This document shows positions 1-9,233 of a stretch of 48,611 bases of DNA, in pieces; position 1 is the first letter of the stretch, and each line of letters begins with the position of its first letter. The DNA is from an uncultured Pseudomonas sp. (lineage in GTDB: Bacteria; Pseudomonadota; Gammaproteobacteria; Pseudomonadales; Pseudomonadaceae): the NCBI RefSeq assembly GCF_946885885.1, contig NZ_CAMPHN010000016.1, positions 1 through 48,611 of the forward strand, given 5' to 3'. A program made the position numbers and the translations under genes. A model generated the notes under the pieces. The model was given only the letters and a program-made list of their open reading frames with translations. It was not told the origin of the DNA and did no database searches.

Positions 1-104
1 GACCGAACCAGAGCCAGAGACGTTTGAGCATTGAGACAAGTCCTTGTGTATGGTTGTTTTTGGATAAGCCACTGCTTTATTTCGGTTATGGGTGCGCCGC
101 TCGG

Positions 105-1976
105 CTAATCGCATGCGGGGCCTGGGTTCCAAGGCTTGGCTTCGATGAGCTCCAATTGCGCTTCAAACTTCGCATTGCCCAGTACTTTCAAGTACTCGAC
201 CAGCGCCCAGCGTTCGTGGGGCTGTAGTGCTCGCCCGATTACTCCATCTTGGCGGCAGCCCGCGCGGAATTCATGGCCGCGATTACCATTTCCGGTGATC
301 GAGGTGTCGAAAAGGAAGCCGCCGGGAAATTCTGCGTTTTCAAAACCGACCTGTTTCGGGTTGAACTCGAAGCTACCAACCCAGAATTGACTCTGGCGCT
401 CCGACACCGGAGAGAGCAGTTGGAACAGCGTGGGTACCGAGCCGTTGTGCAAAAAGGGTGGGGTAGCCCAGATGCCGTCCAATGGACGGGCTTTGTAGCC
501 GCGCTTCTCCTGAACACCTATCGGAAGGTCGAAGCCATTCATGTGCGTGCGCTCATGAGGTGGGATGCCGGCGTCCTGGTAGGCGCGGTCCTCTACATAG
601 GCGGTGATATAGGCAAGTCCCTTGGCACTGGAAATATTCTGCAAGTCCAGATCGTTTGGCGTCGCCCCGTAGAGGCGAACATCCAATCTACTCAGCTCGG
701 CTTTAGTCCAGCCCAATTTGCTGATGTCGAAGCGGTGGTCGGCGATATTATCGGCGGTTGTGGAGTCGGTGCCGATAATGCTGGTCGGCACGATGCGCAT
801 GCGCCATTCGGGATCGCGCGTGGGAGCAAAGCGCTTATCGGGTGCCTTGGGGTCAGGGGCATGGCAGTATGCGCAGTTCTCGTTGAACAGAGCGCGACCT
901 TGGCTGGCCAATTCAAGGTCTATCTGGCCCAGCACGGCCTCGGGCCAGCTCGGCGGTTTCAGTCGTTTGAGGGTTTCTTCGAGGGTATACAGGTCGCGGA
1001 TACGAACACCGGAGGCATAGCGCTCGGCTTCGGCGACAGGGCTTCCATTGGTTTGCAATAACTGCAGAGGAGCGCCTACGCCAAGGGCTTCGCCGATATT
1101 GCGCGCCATCGGCTGCATGGCGGATCCATTCCATTGCACCCAATCGAATTTCCAGATATCCCAGACATGGGGGTAACTTACGGGAGCGTTGGCGATGCGG
1201 TAGTTTTTCGCGTCAATAACGTCACCGAACACGGTATTGGCAATACGCCCGAAAGCATCGGTGCGTCCAGGGCCTTCCTCGGTCGGATATAGGCCGCGGT
1301 GCCAATCGTTGAATGCGGTACCGAGCAGGCGATCAAGCACCGCTTTGAAGTCTTTGCGTAATTGCGCACGGCCATCCTCATACTGCTCGCCTAGCACTTC
1401 TTTAGCGAAACGTCTGAATTTGAGCGGGTTGTAATAGGTGAACGCCATGCTCATGCCAAGTGCCTGGCCAAAACTGCCGCCTTTCACGGTAGGTACGGTC
1501 GAGGCGAGGGAGTGCAGAGCTGCTCCCCCATCGATACGTATCGCTTGGCCTTTATAGCGCAACTGTCCGGTGTGACACGCCGCGCAACTTATATCTAGGT
1601 AGTCGAGCCCCGTCTCGCTATCCTCGTGTCGAGTAAAACCAACGGGTAGATTCGCCGGATTGAGCGCAGTTGCTTGTTGTTGCGGGTCGACTAGAAAGCC
1701 GAAGCGCGCAAGGTAAGCCGGGTCGGCGAATTTACTCGAGCCAAGCGGCATTTCCAGTGCGCCGAACCAGGTATAGCGCAGGCCTTTAACTTGAGTGCCT
1801 TGGGGGGTGTAGTAGAAGGTCTCACGGTCTTCTTTGCTCCATTGATCGAGATAATGGAGCTTTTCCGGTTGTTGGTAGGCGGGGAGATTTGGATAGGCCA
1901 CAAAGTACAAGCCAATACCTAATCCGATAACCACTAACAGCAGAAGCCCATAAAGGGCGCGGCGTAGCTTATGCAT
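105..1976 (-). CDS. RoxA/MauG-superfamily di-heme cytochrome c
   Basis: This 623-residue protein has one N-terminal hydrophobic anchor (about residues 7-27) and two heme-binding CXXCH motifs, CAACH at 131-135 and CAYCH at 368-372. Near the C-terminus GIWATPPFLHNGSVPTL (501-517) is typical of di-heme cytochrome c peroxidase/MauG proteins. Its length and the wide spacing of the two hemes resemble the rubber oxygenase (RoxA/RoxB) branch rather than the ~330-residue CcpA peroxidases. It probably works in the periplasm, anchored to the inner membrane. Substrate is unknown; polyisoprene or other lipid oxidation and peroxidase activity are all possible. It is divergent from the next gene across 176 bp. 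Confidence 0.75.
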   Translation of the reverse strand: MHKLRRALYGLLLLVVIGLGIGLYFVAYPNLPAYQQPEKLHYLDQWSKEDRETFYYTPQGTQVKGLRYTWFGALEMPLGSSKFADPAYLARFGFLVDPQQQATALNPANLPVGFTRHEDSETGLDYLDISCAACHTGQLRYKGQAIRIDGGAALHSLASTVPTVKGGSFGQALGMSMAFTYYNPLKFRRFAKEVLGEQYEDGRAQLRKDFKAVLDRLLGTAFNDWHRGLYPTEEGPGRTDAFGRIANTVFGDVIDAKNYRIANAPVSYPHVWDIWKFDWVQWNGSAMQPMARNIGEALGVGAPLQLLQTNGSPVAEAERYASGVRIRDLYTLEETLKRLKPPSWPEAVLGQIDLELASQGRALFNENCAYCHAPDPKAPDKRFAPTRDPEWRMRIVPTSIIGTDSTTADNIADHRFDISKLGWTKAELSRLDVRLYGATPNDLDLQNISSAKGLAYITAYVEDRAYQDAGIPPHERTHMNGFDLPIGVQEKRGYKARPLDGIWATPPFLHNGSVPTLFQLLSPVSERQSQFWVGSFEFNPKQVGFENAEFPGGFLFDTSITGNGNRGHEFRAGCRQDGVIGRALQPHERWALVEYLKVLGNAKFEAQLELIEAKPWNPGPACD

Positions 1977-2152
1977 CAGGTACTTCCCTGTGGCGTTTTT
2001 ATTTGTATGTATTTATGCCAAGCAGATCGTGTAATAGCAAGATGCCAGCTGCATTTGTATGCTGAAGCAAGCTTATCGTTGCAATCGTTTGCGCATCATT
2101 TCAGATAGGTATAGATGAAAAATGGACATCCACTGGAACTAAGGAGTGAAAA

Positions 2153-2620
2153 ATGCATCCGTTCGACGCTGAAAAGCCGCCACGGCTAGCCATTCTGCTG
2201 GGGTATGCGGGACTCACGCCTTTTGTCGGCGGCGCTTTGGGAATATGGGTGATTCCGCTGGGGTGGCGGGAATTCGTGCTTTCGGCGCTGCTGGATTATG
2301 CCGCGGTGATTTTGGCTTTTATGGGAGCCATCCATTGGGGACTGGCGATGCGTGCCGAAGAGAGGGATGAGCGCGCTCAGATACAGCTCGCGTTATCGGT
2401 CATTGCGCCTTTGCTCGGTTGGCTGGCGATTGCCGGAGGTATGCCGATCGGTTTGGCATTGCCCATTCTTCTATTTGCGTTTGTCGGGCTGTATCTCGCC
2501 GATTTGCGAGCGGTGCATCTAGGGTTGGCGCCGCTTTGGTACTCGAGCCTACGCACGCCGCTAACGTCGGTAGTGGTTTTGTGCATGCTGTTGGCTTGGA
2601 CCAGCGTCATGACTGCGTAG
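2153..2620 (+). CDS. DUF3429 family inner-membrane protein
   Basis: A 155-residue, very hydrophobic protein with about five membrane segments. The FMGAIHWGLAM stretch (about residues 62-72) and overall size match the DUF3429 family, whose function is unknown. The start is supported by AAGGAG at about 2141-2146, 6-7 bases before the ATG. It stands alone on the plus strand and converges with the next gene, with only five bases between stop codons, so the pair may share termination signals. Confidence 0.75.
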   Translation: MHPFDAEKPPRLAILLGYAGLTPFVGGALGIWVIPLGWREFVLSALLDYAAVILAFMGAIHWGLAMRAEERDERAQIQLALSVIAPLLGWLAIAGGMPIGLALPILLFAFVGLYLADLRAVHLGLAPLWYSSLRTPLTSVVVLCMLLAWTSVMTA

Positions 2621-2625
2621 GCCCG

Positions 2626-3240
2626 CTAGCAGTTCAGGCTATCGGCTTGGCGATACAGCATCAGTAGCTTGTGGGTGATGCTCTGTTGGATGTCGTCGCG
2701 CTCGAAGCTGGATAGGCGGGTGAGGCTGTTCACCTGCAGGCGATGAAGGTGGATGTAGGGCATCTGTTGATCGAACTCGCGCAAGTCGCCTTTCATCATG
2801 ATCGGCAGGAAAACATCGCCGGCTTTTTTCTGGCTGCTGATTATTTGCGCCAGCGCCGCCTTGAACGGCATGGTTTTCGGGCCCGGGCCACCGCTCTTGA
2901 GCTGTGTGGTCAGCAGTAGGCCGGGTTTGCCCAAGACGGCGCCGGGGAGCACGCAAAGCCCGGTTTTGCGTATGGCCTGCATATCGATGCCATGCAGGGT
3001 GTCGTGGAACGCATAAGGATTGGGTAGCACTACCATCTTGCGGCCCATATCGCTGGGGAAGTGCAGGTTGTAGTTGGTATAGAGCTGGCGGACGGATTCC
3101 GAATAGACGCACAAGCGATTCTCGAACAGTTTGATAAACCGCTCTGCCAGTTCGCGTCGGGCTATGTTGTCCATATCCCAAATCAGATCCTGGTTTTGCG
3201 GTTTAGTGAGATCGACTTCTTGGTGTTCCATGGTGCTCAT
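2626..3240 (-). CDS. conserved hypothetical protein
   Basis: A 204-residue soluble protein without signal peptide or membrane segment. I do not recognise a characterised domain. It is moderately charged with no Cys-rich or nucleotide-binding motifs. The start has a good ribosome-binding site (AAGGAA ten bases upstream), and this site overlaps the end of the chemoreceptor gene upstream on the same strand (stop at 3249), so the two are probably co-transcribed. A signalling or accessory role is only suggested by that neighbour. Confidence 0.6.
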   Translation of the reverse strand: MSTMEHQEVDLTKPQNQDLIWDMDNIARRELAERFIKLFENRLCVYSESVRQLYTNYNLHFPSDMGRKMVVLPNPYAFHDTLHGIDMQAIRKTGLCVLPGAVLGKPGLLLTTQLKSGGPGPKTMPFKAALAQIISSQKKAGDVFLPIMMKGDLREFDQQMPYIHLHRLQVNSLTRLSSFERDDIQQSITHKLLMLYRQADSLNC

Positions 3241-3248
3241 GCTTTTCC

Positions 3249-4883
3249 TTAGACGCGAAACTGGCCTAATAACCGGTTGAGCTGATCCGCCAGTTGCCCC
3301 AATCGCTGGCCGGCGGCACTGGATTGCTCGGCGGCCAAGGCATTGTTATGGGCCAGGCCGGCCGCCTGAGTAACATTCTGGTTGATGTCTTCGACTACGT
3401 GGGTCTGCTGTAGGGTGGCACTTGCAATTGAAGCATTCAAGCTCGTTAAGTTACGCAGTGATTGAGCGATCTGGGTCAGGCTTTCCCCGGCCTGGCTGGC
3501 TTGCTCGACAGTCAGCTGCGAAGCGCTACTGCTCTCGTTGATGACTTTTACTGCCGCTTCGGAGTGACCCTGCAGGCGCTCGATCATACCTTGGATTTCC
3601 GCGGTCGATTGCTGCGTTCGTTGGGCCAGCAGGCGCACTTCGTCGGCCACCACGGCGAAACCGCGACCCTGTTCGCCTGCGCGTGCCGCTTCGATGGCCG
3701 CATTCAGGGCGAGTAAGTTGGTTTGTTCGGCAATCGAGCGGATGACCTCCAGAACACTACCGATCTGCGTACTTTCCTGTGCCAGGGTCTTGATCACCTC
3801 GACCGCTTGTTCGATGGTGCCGGACAGCTGGCTGATTTGTCGCAGGCTGGTGTCGATATTGCGCTGGCCCTGAGCGGCCTGCGCTTCGGCAGTATGGACT
3901 TCGGCAGAGGCATGTTCGGCGTTTTTTGCCACATCTTGCACGCCATAGGTGACTTCGTTGATCGCCGTTGCCACCATTTCCATTTGTTGGGATTGCTGCT
4001 GGCTGTATTGCTGGGCTTCGCCTGCAAGAGAGCCCAACGAGCGTGCTGCCTGATCCAGGGTGCCGGCGGATTCGAGCGATTGCTGAATGACCTGGCGCAG
4101 TTTTCCGGTAAATGCATTGAAGTGTTTGGCCAAGCTGGCGAGCTCATCGTTGCCGGCGGTGTCCAGGCTGCAGGTCAGATCGCCATCGCCGCTGGCGATA
4201 TTGGCCATGGCGTCGACCGACGCTTGCAGGGGAACAGTGATGCTGCGGGCGATCAACGTAACCAGCGCTCCCATCAGCAGGGTGATGACAAAGCCAATAG
4301 CGAGGGCGCGCAACGCTTGCGATTGGAACTCCTCCTGAACGTCGTCGATATAGACCCCGGAACCGATTATCCAACCCCAGGGTTGAAACAGTTCTATGTA
4401 GGAAACCTTCGGCACCGGCTCGCTGGCACCTGGTTTGGGCCAGCGGTAATCGACCTGGCCGGCTCCCTTGTCCTTGCTGATCCGCACCATTTCGTTAAAG
4501 AGCGCTTTGCCATCCGGATCTTTAAAGCCCGAGAGGTTTTGGCCTTCGAGTTTTGCATTGATCGGATGCATGACCATCACTGGCGTCTGGTCATTGATCC
4601 AGAAATACTCCTTGTCGTCGTAGCGCAGGCCACGGACCACTTCCTTTGCCTGCGCCTGAGCCTCCTCGCGGCTCAGCGTGCCGGCTGTCTCCAGGCTGTG
4701 GTAATGCTTGAGAATACCGGCCGCGCTTTGCACGACATGCCGGGTTTTTTCGCCTTTCGCGGCAAATAAATCTTCATGAATCTGCAGCAGCAATACTGTG
4801 CCAAGGCTTGCTAGCATCAGCACGGCGACGCCGAGTATCAGCAACAGACGGCGGCTGATGGCGAAGTTACGTAGGCTGTTCAT
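3249..4883 (-). CDS. methyl-accepting chemotaxis protein with single Cache sensor
   Basis: The protein (544 residues from the chosen start) has a transmembrane helix at about 12-34, a periplasmic single-Cache (sCache_2) region containing the family-typical [15 protein letters not shown], a second transmembrane helix, a HAMP linker, and the coiled-coil signalling domain with its conserved hairpin tip ([20 protein letters not shown] from about residue 389). It would sense a small ligand in the periplasm and control CheA. I chose the ATG at 4883 because a GGGG-type ribosome site lies about nine bases upstream and the anchor follows directly; an in-frame ATG at 4964 would add 27 hydrophilic residues unlike the family. 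Ligand unknown. Confidence 0.85.
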   Translation of the reverse strand: MNSLRNFAISRRLLLILGVAVLMLASLGTVLLLQIHEDLFAAKGEKTRHVVQSAAGILKHYHSLETAGTLSREEAQAQAKEVVRGLRYDDKEYFWINDQTPVMVMHPINAKLEGQNLSGFKDPDGKALFNEMVRISKDKGAGQVDYRWPKPGASEPVPKVSYIELFQPWGWIIGSGVYIDDVQEEFQSQALRALAIGFVITLLMGALVTLIARSITVPLQASVDAMANIASGDGDLTCSLDTAGNDELASLAKHFNAFTGKLRQVIQQSLESAGTLDQAARSLGSLAGEAQQYSQQQSQQMEMVATAINEVTYGVQDVAKNAEHASAEVHTAEAQAAQGQRNIDTSLRQISQLSGTIEQAVEVIKTLAQESTQIGSVLEVIRSIAEQTNLLALNAAIEAARAGEQGRGFAVVADEVRLLAQRTQQSTAEIQGMIERLQGHSEAAVKVINESSSASQLTVEQASQAGESLTQIAQSLRNLTSLNASIASATLQQTHVVEDINQNVTQAAGLAHNNALAAEQSSAAGQRLGQLADQLNRLLGQFRV

Positions 4884-5198
4884 CAATTGGTACCCCATTT
4901 TTATTAGCGATATACAGGGCTGGCATTGAGTGAAGGCATTTCTGCGGTTCCAGTCGTTCACCAATGCGGATAAGCTTTGCAGCGATTAGCGCTTGCGGTT
5001 ATGCAAGACCTTGTTAGGTATGCAATAACGACAAGCCTTGAGAGTATTTCGGCATCTGGGCGGCAATCCTTGAGGTTGGTCTGCTTCCACTTGTCCGGGA
5101 CCCCTGGGCCATTTCGAGCCCGTCGATCAATTGGCAATATTTCTCTTTCCATAGAGTAGTAGCTCACGCGCTTGGCGCTGGGCGTTATAGGAGCATTG
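4884..5198. promoter_or_regulatory. divergent intergenic region between chemoreceptor and uppP
   Basis: 315 bases without a convincing gene. It must hold the promoters of both flanking genes. A small stem-loop (CTTGC/GCAAG, 4992-5007) and a poor uppP promoter candidate (TTGGCA 5131-5136, TAGAGT 5152-5157, 15-base spacer) are visible. The short open frames here have no ribosome sites and no recognisable protein, so I treat them as chance. Confidence 0.35.
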
Positions 5199-6029
5199 AT
5201 GGATTTTTGGACGGCCATGCAGGCTCTGATACTGGGCGTTGTAGAGGGCTTTACCGAGTTTTTACCGATTTCGAGTACGGGCCACCAAATCATCGTCGCC
5301 GATCTCATCGGCTTTGGCGGCGAGCGTGCGATGGCCTTCAATATCATTATTCAGTTGGGCGCCATCCTGGCGGTCATCTGGGAATACCGGCAGAAGATTT
5401 TGCATACCCTGTTCAGCCTTCCCAGAGAGCGGCAGGCACAGCGCTTTAGCGGCAATCTGCTGATCGCTTTTATGCCGGCTGTTGTTCTCGGAGTGATTTT
5501 TGCCGATGCCATCCACCGCTATCTGTTCAACCCGATTACCGTGGCAGCCGCCTTGGTGGTCGGTGGGATGGTCATGTTGTGGGCCGAGCGACGTACGCAT
5601 AGCGTTCACGCCGAGACCGTGGATGAGATGCGCTGGAGCGATGCCTTGAAGATCGGCTTTGCCCAGTGCCTGGCGATGATTCCGGGTACCTCGCGATCCG
5701 GCGCGACCATCATCGGCGGCTTGCTCTTCGGCTTGTCGCGTAAAGCCGCCACCGAGTTCTCGTTCTTTCTGGCGATGCCGACGATGGTCGGGGCGGCGGT
5801 GTATTCCGCTTACAAATACCGGGAGATGTTCGAACCCGCGGACCTGCCGGTATTCGCCATCGGCTTCATCGCCTCGTTCATCTTCGCCATGATCGCTGTG
5901 CGTGCCTTGCTCAAGTTCATTGGCAACCACAGCTATGCAATGTTCGCCTGGTACCGAATCGGTTTCGGCTTGCTGATATTGGCCACTTGGCAATTCGATC
6001 TGATCGATTGGAGCAGCGCGCAGATTTGA
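5199..6029 (+). CDS. uppP: undecaprenyl-diphosphatase UppP (BacA)
   Basis: An integral membrane enzyme of 276 residues that dephosphorylates undecaprenyl diphosphate to recycle the lipid carrier for peptidoglycan and O-antigen synthesis; extra copies raise bacitracin tolerance. Both family motifs are present: [14 protein letters not shown] (16-29), with the catalytic glutamates, and PGTSRSG (162-168). Length is normal for the family. The ATG at 5199 is preferred to an in-frame ATG at 5172 because AGGAG lies 5-6 bases upstream and the protein then begins [13 protein letters not shown] as expected. Transcribed alone or with the following hydrolase (82-base gap). Confidence 0.93.
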   Translation: MDFWTAMQALILGVVEGFTEFLPISSTGHQIIVADLIGFGGERAMAFNIIIQLGAILAVIWEYRQKILHTLFSLPRERQAQRFSGNLLIAFMPAVVLGVIFADAIHRYLFNPITVAAALVVGGMVMLWAERRTHSVHAETVDEMRWSDALKIGFAQCLAMIPGTSRSGATIIGGLLFGLSRKAATEFSFFLAMPTMVGAAVYSAYKYREMFEPADLPVFAIGFIASFIFAMIAVRALLKFIGNHSYAMFAWYRIGFGLLILATWQFDLIDWSSAQI

Positions 6030-6111
6030 GGTGTAGCGGCATTCGCGAGATGAATTCAGCACTCGCCTCAAGCGCGCCTTTGTCATAGTGGGTTCACCCA
6101 AGGAGAACCCG

Positions 6112-7080
6112 ATGAAGCGCCTCGACCATCAGTTACTCGACGTTAACGGAATTACCCTGAGCCTTTACAGCGCCGGCGCCGCAGAGGCTCGGCCGCTATG
6201 GCTGTTGCACGGCTTTCCCGAGTGCTGGCATTCCTGGCGCCAGCAGATCGCGCCGCTGGTCGCTGCCGGTTATCGCGTACTGATTCCGGAAATGCGCGGT
6301 TATGGCCAAAGCAGTGCGCCGCGTGATCCCGATGCCTATGACCTGATCACCATTTGCGACGATATCCGTGCTGCTATGGATGCGCTGGGCCAGCACCAGG
6401 CCTGCATCGTCGGCCATGATTGGGGCGCGCCTATCGCCTGGCACCTGGCATTATTGGAGCCGCAGCGCGTGCGCGCCGTGGTGGGGATGGCGGTACCTTT
6501 TGCCGGTCGCCCCAAACAACCGGCCATCGATATCATGCGCCCGCTCTACGCCGGGCGTTTCCACTACATCTTGCATTTCCAGGAGGCGGGCGTTGCCGAG
6601 CGGGAAATGGACGCCGACATTGCGCGAACCCTGCGCATGATGATGCATAACACCTCGGCCGCCGTGGCCAAGGATTTTTTCCTGCAAGAGAAACCGGCTG
6701 GCGCCAGCCTGTTCGACGGCATGCAGGATCCCGGCAGGCTACCAGCCTGGTGTGATGAGCAGGCGTTCGCCGAATATGAGCGCACCTTCGCCGAACGAGG
6801 CTTTTACGGCGCGCTTAATTGGTACCGGAATTTCCAGCGCAACTGGCAGCGTACCGAGGCCTTGGCGGATAAAAAGATCGAGCAGCCCGCGTTATTTCTG
6901 CTGGGCGACAAGGATCCGGTCGGGACCTTGGAGGCCTACACTCTCAAACAGATGCCCACGCGTGTGCCGCTGCTCGAGCAGCACCTGTTGAAAGACTGCG
7001 GGCACTGGATTCAGAACGAACAGGCCAAACAGGTCAATCGGCTGCTGTTGGCGTTTCTACAGCGTCATTACCCCACCTAA
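6112..7080 (+). CDS. alpha/beta hydrolase, epoxide-hydrolase-like
   Basis: A 322-residue alpha/beta-hydrolase. The oxyanion-hole motif HGFPE (33-37), nucleophile elbow GHDWG with Asp103 as nucleophile, acid at Asp266/268 (LLGDKDP) and catalytic His298 (DCGHW) are all visible. The cap contains tyrosines (Y152 in HYILHFQE; Y232/Y238 in FYGALNWYRN) placed like those that activate the epoxide ring, so a soluble epoxide hydrolase is more likely than a haloalkane dehalogenase. The ATG at 6112 follows AGGAGA at 6101-6106; an upstream in-frame ATG at 6088 has no such site. Substrate unknown. Confidence 0.82.
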   Translation: MKRLDHQLLDVNGITLSLYSAGAAEARPLWLLHGFPECWHSWRQQIAPLVAAGYRVLIPEMRGYGQSSAPRDPDAYDLITICDDIRAAMDALGQHQACIVGHDWGAPIAWHLALLEPQRVRAVVGMAVPFAGRPKQPAIDIMRPLYAGRFHYILHFQEAGVAEREMDADIARTLRMMMHNTSAAVAKDFFLQEKPAGASLFDGMQDPGRLPAWCDEQAFAEYERTFAERGFYGALNWYRNFQRNWQRTEALADKKIEQPALFLLGDKDPVGTLEAYTLKQMPTRVPLLEQHLLKDCGHWIQNEQAKQVNRLLLAFLQRHYPT

Positions 7081-7096
7081 GCCGTGGAACACGCCA

Positions 7097-7489
7097 TTGC
7101 GTAACCCCATCATCAAGCTTCTGGCGCTGGCTGTGCTCTGTTTTTTACCGCTATTTGGCGCTACGCAGCTTCAAACGGGATTCGTCTGGGTGCTGCTGGC
7201 CTACCCATTGGCCAGTCTGATCAGTTTCATGCAGCACTGGCAGGACAAGGCAAACGCACTGCGCGGCCGTCGGCGAACCCCGGAAAAGGCCCTGCATTTG
7301 CTCGAACTGCTCGGCGGTTGGCCTGGCGCCCTGGTGGCGCAGCAGTGTTTTCGCCACAAGACCCGCAAAGTGTTTTATCAGCTAGTGTTCTGGGCGATTG
7401 TCGCGGCGCACCAGGCCGCGTGGGTTGCCTGGTTGTTGCTCGACGGCGCTTTTCTGGGCGAGGCATTAGGCCGATATCTGCTGCTCTGA
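7097..7489 (+). CDS. DUF1294 family membrane protein
   Basis: A 130-residue protein with about three membrane segments and the DUF1294 core ELLGGWPGALVAQQ followed by FRHKTRKVFYQ (about residues 69-95). In longer relatives this domain is fused to a cold-shock domain; here it is the stand-alone form. Function unknown. The apparent start is TTG, 16 bases after the hydrolase stop, which suggests one transcript with that gene. The 3' end lies close to the broken LysR gene on the other strand. Confidence 0.72.
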   Translation: MRNPIIKLLALAVLCFLPLFGATQLQTGFVWVLLAYPLASLISFMQHWQDKANALRGRRRTPEKALHLLELLGGWPGALVAQQCFRHKTRKVFYQLVFWAIVAAHQAAWVAWLLLDGAFLGEALGRYLLL

Positions 7490-7531
7490 ACTCGATGGTG
7501 CGATTCTTCAAGCGCCGCAATGGCGCTCGAG

Positions 7532-8450
7532 TCAAACCGGCTGTTCCCAGTCCTTGAACCCCCGGTCGATATGCTCGATCCAGGCGCGCACCGCAGGCAG
7601 CATGCCGCGCCTGTGGGTATACACGGCTTGCAGGTGGCCCGGTGGCAGCGTCCAGTCCGGCAGCAGGCGGACCAGGCGACCGTCCTGCAACTCTTCGTGG
7701 CAGTAAGGCGCGGGCAGCATGCTGAAGCCCAGGCCGGCCAGTGCGGCGCGCTTGCGTACGGCGAAGTCCTCGATAGCCAGGCGTGGCTTCGATAGCCAGG
7801 CGTGGCTGCAAAATGGCTTCGCGCACCTGTCCGCTGCTGTCCTGGAAACGCAGGTGAATTTTCCGGTCGGCTTCCAGTGCGCCCATCGCCGGTAATTTAT
7901 GCAGATACTCGAGGGTGTTGACAGTCAGTCCCTCGAGCAGCGCCGGGGCCGCCACCAGATAGGCCTGGGCCGGCAGCAGGCGGCGGCTGATCAGGCTCGG
8001 ATCTTCGTCCTCGGCACTGCGCACGCGCAAGGCCACGTCGATACCCTCGTTGAGCAAATCGACCCGCCGGTTGGTCTGGATCAGTTCCAGCTGCACCTTG
8101 GGGTAGGCCGCGAGAAAACTGACCACCAGCTCCGGGAGCAGGGCGATGCCGCCCGGCGCACTCACGCGCAAACGCCCGCGTGGCTCGCTGGTCAGGCTGG
8201 CGACGGTTTCTTCGGCTTGTTCGGCTTCCAGCAGCATGGCCTGGCAATGGCGTAGGTAGCGCTCGCCGATATCGGTGAGCGCCAGCTTGCGCGTGGTGCG
8301 TTGCAGCAGGCGCGCACCCAGGCGGTTTTCCAGCTCGGCGATGCGTCGCGACAGGCGTGATTTGGGAATCCCGAGCAGACGGCCGGCCGCCGCGAAGCCG
8401 CCGGCTTCCACCACTTTGGCGAAGTAGAACAGGTCGTTGAGGTCATGCAT
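7532..8450 (-). pseudogene. LysR-type regulator broken by 19-bp tandem duplication
   Basis: The gene starts at 8450 with MHDLNDLFYFAKVVEAGGF and keeps a normal LysR helix-turn-helix and most of the co-inducer domain to about LQPRLAIE. The frame is then lost: positions 7770-7788 and 7789-7807 are identical 19-base copies. Removing one copy rejoins the reading frame to a normal C-terminal end (SMLPAPYCHEELQDGRL ... DWEQPV, stop at 7532-7534) and gives exactly 299 residues, the usual LysR length. As it stands, translation runs on in the wrong frame to a stop at 7227, inside the opposite-strand DUF1294 gene (407 residues). Divergent from azoR, so it was presumably that gene's regulator. A sequencing or assembly artefact is possible. 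Confidence 0.85.
7770..7807. repeat. 19-bp perfect tandem duplication inside LysR gene
   Basis: Two adjacent identical 19-base units (TCGATAGCCAGGCGTGGCT). Because 19 is not a multiple of three, the second copy shifts the LysR reading frame. Slippage between the two copies could revert the mutation. Confidence 0.92.
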
Positions 8451-8561
8451 GGTTTTCGTCCTATCAGTGGGACGAACTATCGCATTTATGCCGACTAATC
8501 GGTTATTGGTTTCATAGGTAGCATCTCCAGCATCTTGATCGCCCTTATCCCGGAGAAGGTT
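8451..8561. promoter_or_regulatory. LysR/azoR divergent control region
   Basis: The 111 bases between the divergent LysR and azoR genes hold two small dyads: GTCC-N8-GGAC at 8458-8473 and CCGACTAATCGG (imperfect centre) at 8491-8502. LysR regulators usually bind such dyads between themselves and a divergent target. Which one is the operator cannot be decided here. Confidence 0.4.
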
Positions 8562-9170
8562 ATGAACGTACTGCACCTCGATTCCAGCATTCTTGGCGAC
8601 TCGTCCGCCTCCCGCCAACTCAGCCGCGCCGTGGTCGATGCCTGGCAGGCCGCCTCGCCTGCTATCAAGGTGAGCTACCGTGACCTCGCCAGCGATGCGC
8701 TGAGCCATCTGTCCGCCGCCAGTCTGGTCGCCGGCGGTACACCGGCCGAATTGCGCGATGCGGCGCAAAAGCACGAAGTCGAGCTGGCCGAAGCCACCCT
8801 CAATCAATTCCTGGCGGCCGATGCCATCGTTATAGGCGCGCCCATGTACAACTTCACCGTGCCGACTCAGCTCAAGGCCTGGATCGACCGTATCGCCGTC
8901 GCCGGCAAAACCTTCGCCTACGACGAAAACGGCCCGAAAGGTCTGGCTGGCGGCAAGAAAGTGGTGATCGTCTCCACCGCCGGCGGCATTCACGCCGGTC
9001 AGGCCAGCGGTCAGGCTCACGAGGCTTATCTGGAACTGGTACTGCGTTTTCTCGGCATCACCGACATCGAAATCGTCCGTGCCGAAGGCCTGGCCTATGG
9101 TGAAGAACCGCGCGCCAATGCACTCAAAGGTGCCCAGGCGCAGATCGACGAGTTGTTCGCCGCAGCCTGA
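8562..9170 (+). CDS. azoR: FMN-dependent NADH azoreductase / quinone reductase
   Basis: A 202-residue flavodoxin-fold enzyme that reduces quinones and azo compounds with NAD(P)H. The FMN phosphate loop [15 protein letters not shown] (7-21) and the flavin/active-site segment [18 protein letters not shown] (93-110) are typical of AzoR. The ATG at 8562 follows GGAGAAGG (8552-8559). Divergent from the LysR gene that presumably controls it. Since that regulator is frameshifted, expression of azoR may be altered in this strain. A strong terminator follows at 9186-9216. Confidence 0.9.
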   Translation: MNVLHLDSSILGDSSASRQLSRAVVDAWQAASPAIKVSYRDLASDALSHLSAASLVAGGTPAELRDAAQKHEVELAEATLNQFLAADAIVIGAPMYNFTVPTQLKAWIDRIAVAGKTFAYDENGPKGLAGGKKVVIVSTAGGIHAGQASGQAHEAYLELVLRFLGITDIEIVRAEGLAYGEEPRANALKGAQAQIDELFAAA

Positions 9171-9185
9171 CCGCACAGCGCAAAA

Positions 9186-9216
9186 AACAAAGCCCGCTGA
9201 GTCAGCGGGCTTTGTT
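9186..9216. terminator. bidirectional Rho-independent terminator between azoR and ybiT
   Basis: Stem AACAAAGCCCGC / GCGGGCTTTGTT with a seven-base loop. On the minus strand it is followed by a run of T residues, so it ends ybiT; on the plus strand TTTGTTCGTT follows and can end azoR. Confidence 0.85.
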
Positions 9217-9233
9217 CGTTACGCGGTGGCGTT

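Noticed and set aside
1..104. Gene at the left edge
   Set aside because: The short plus-strand frame beginning at 24 runs into the cytochrome gene antisense and has no recognisable content.
3723..4769. 348-codon plus-strand frame opposite the chemoreceptor
   Set aside because: Antisense shadow of a clear MCP gene in high-GC DNA, no family and no ribosome site.
8451..9176. N-terminal extension of the LysR frame to 9176
   Set aside because: It is the antisense of azoR; the LysR family start MHDLNDLFYF is at 8450.
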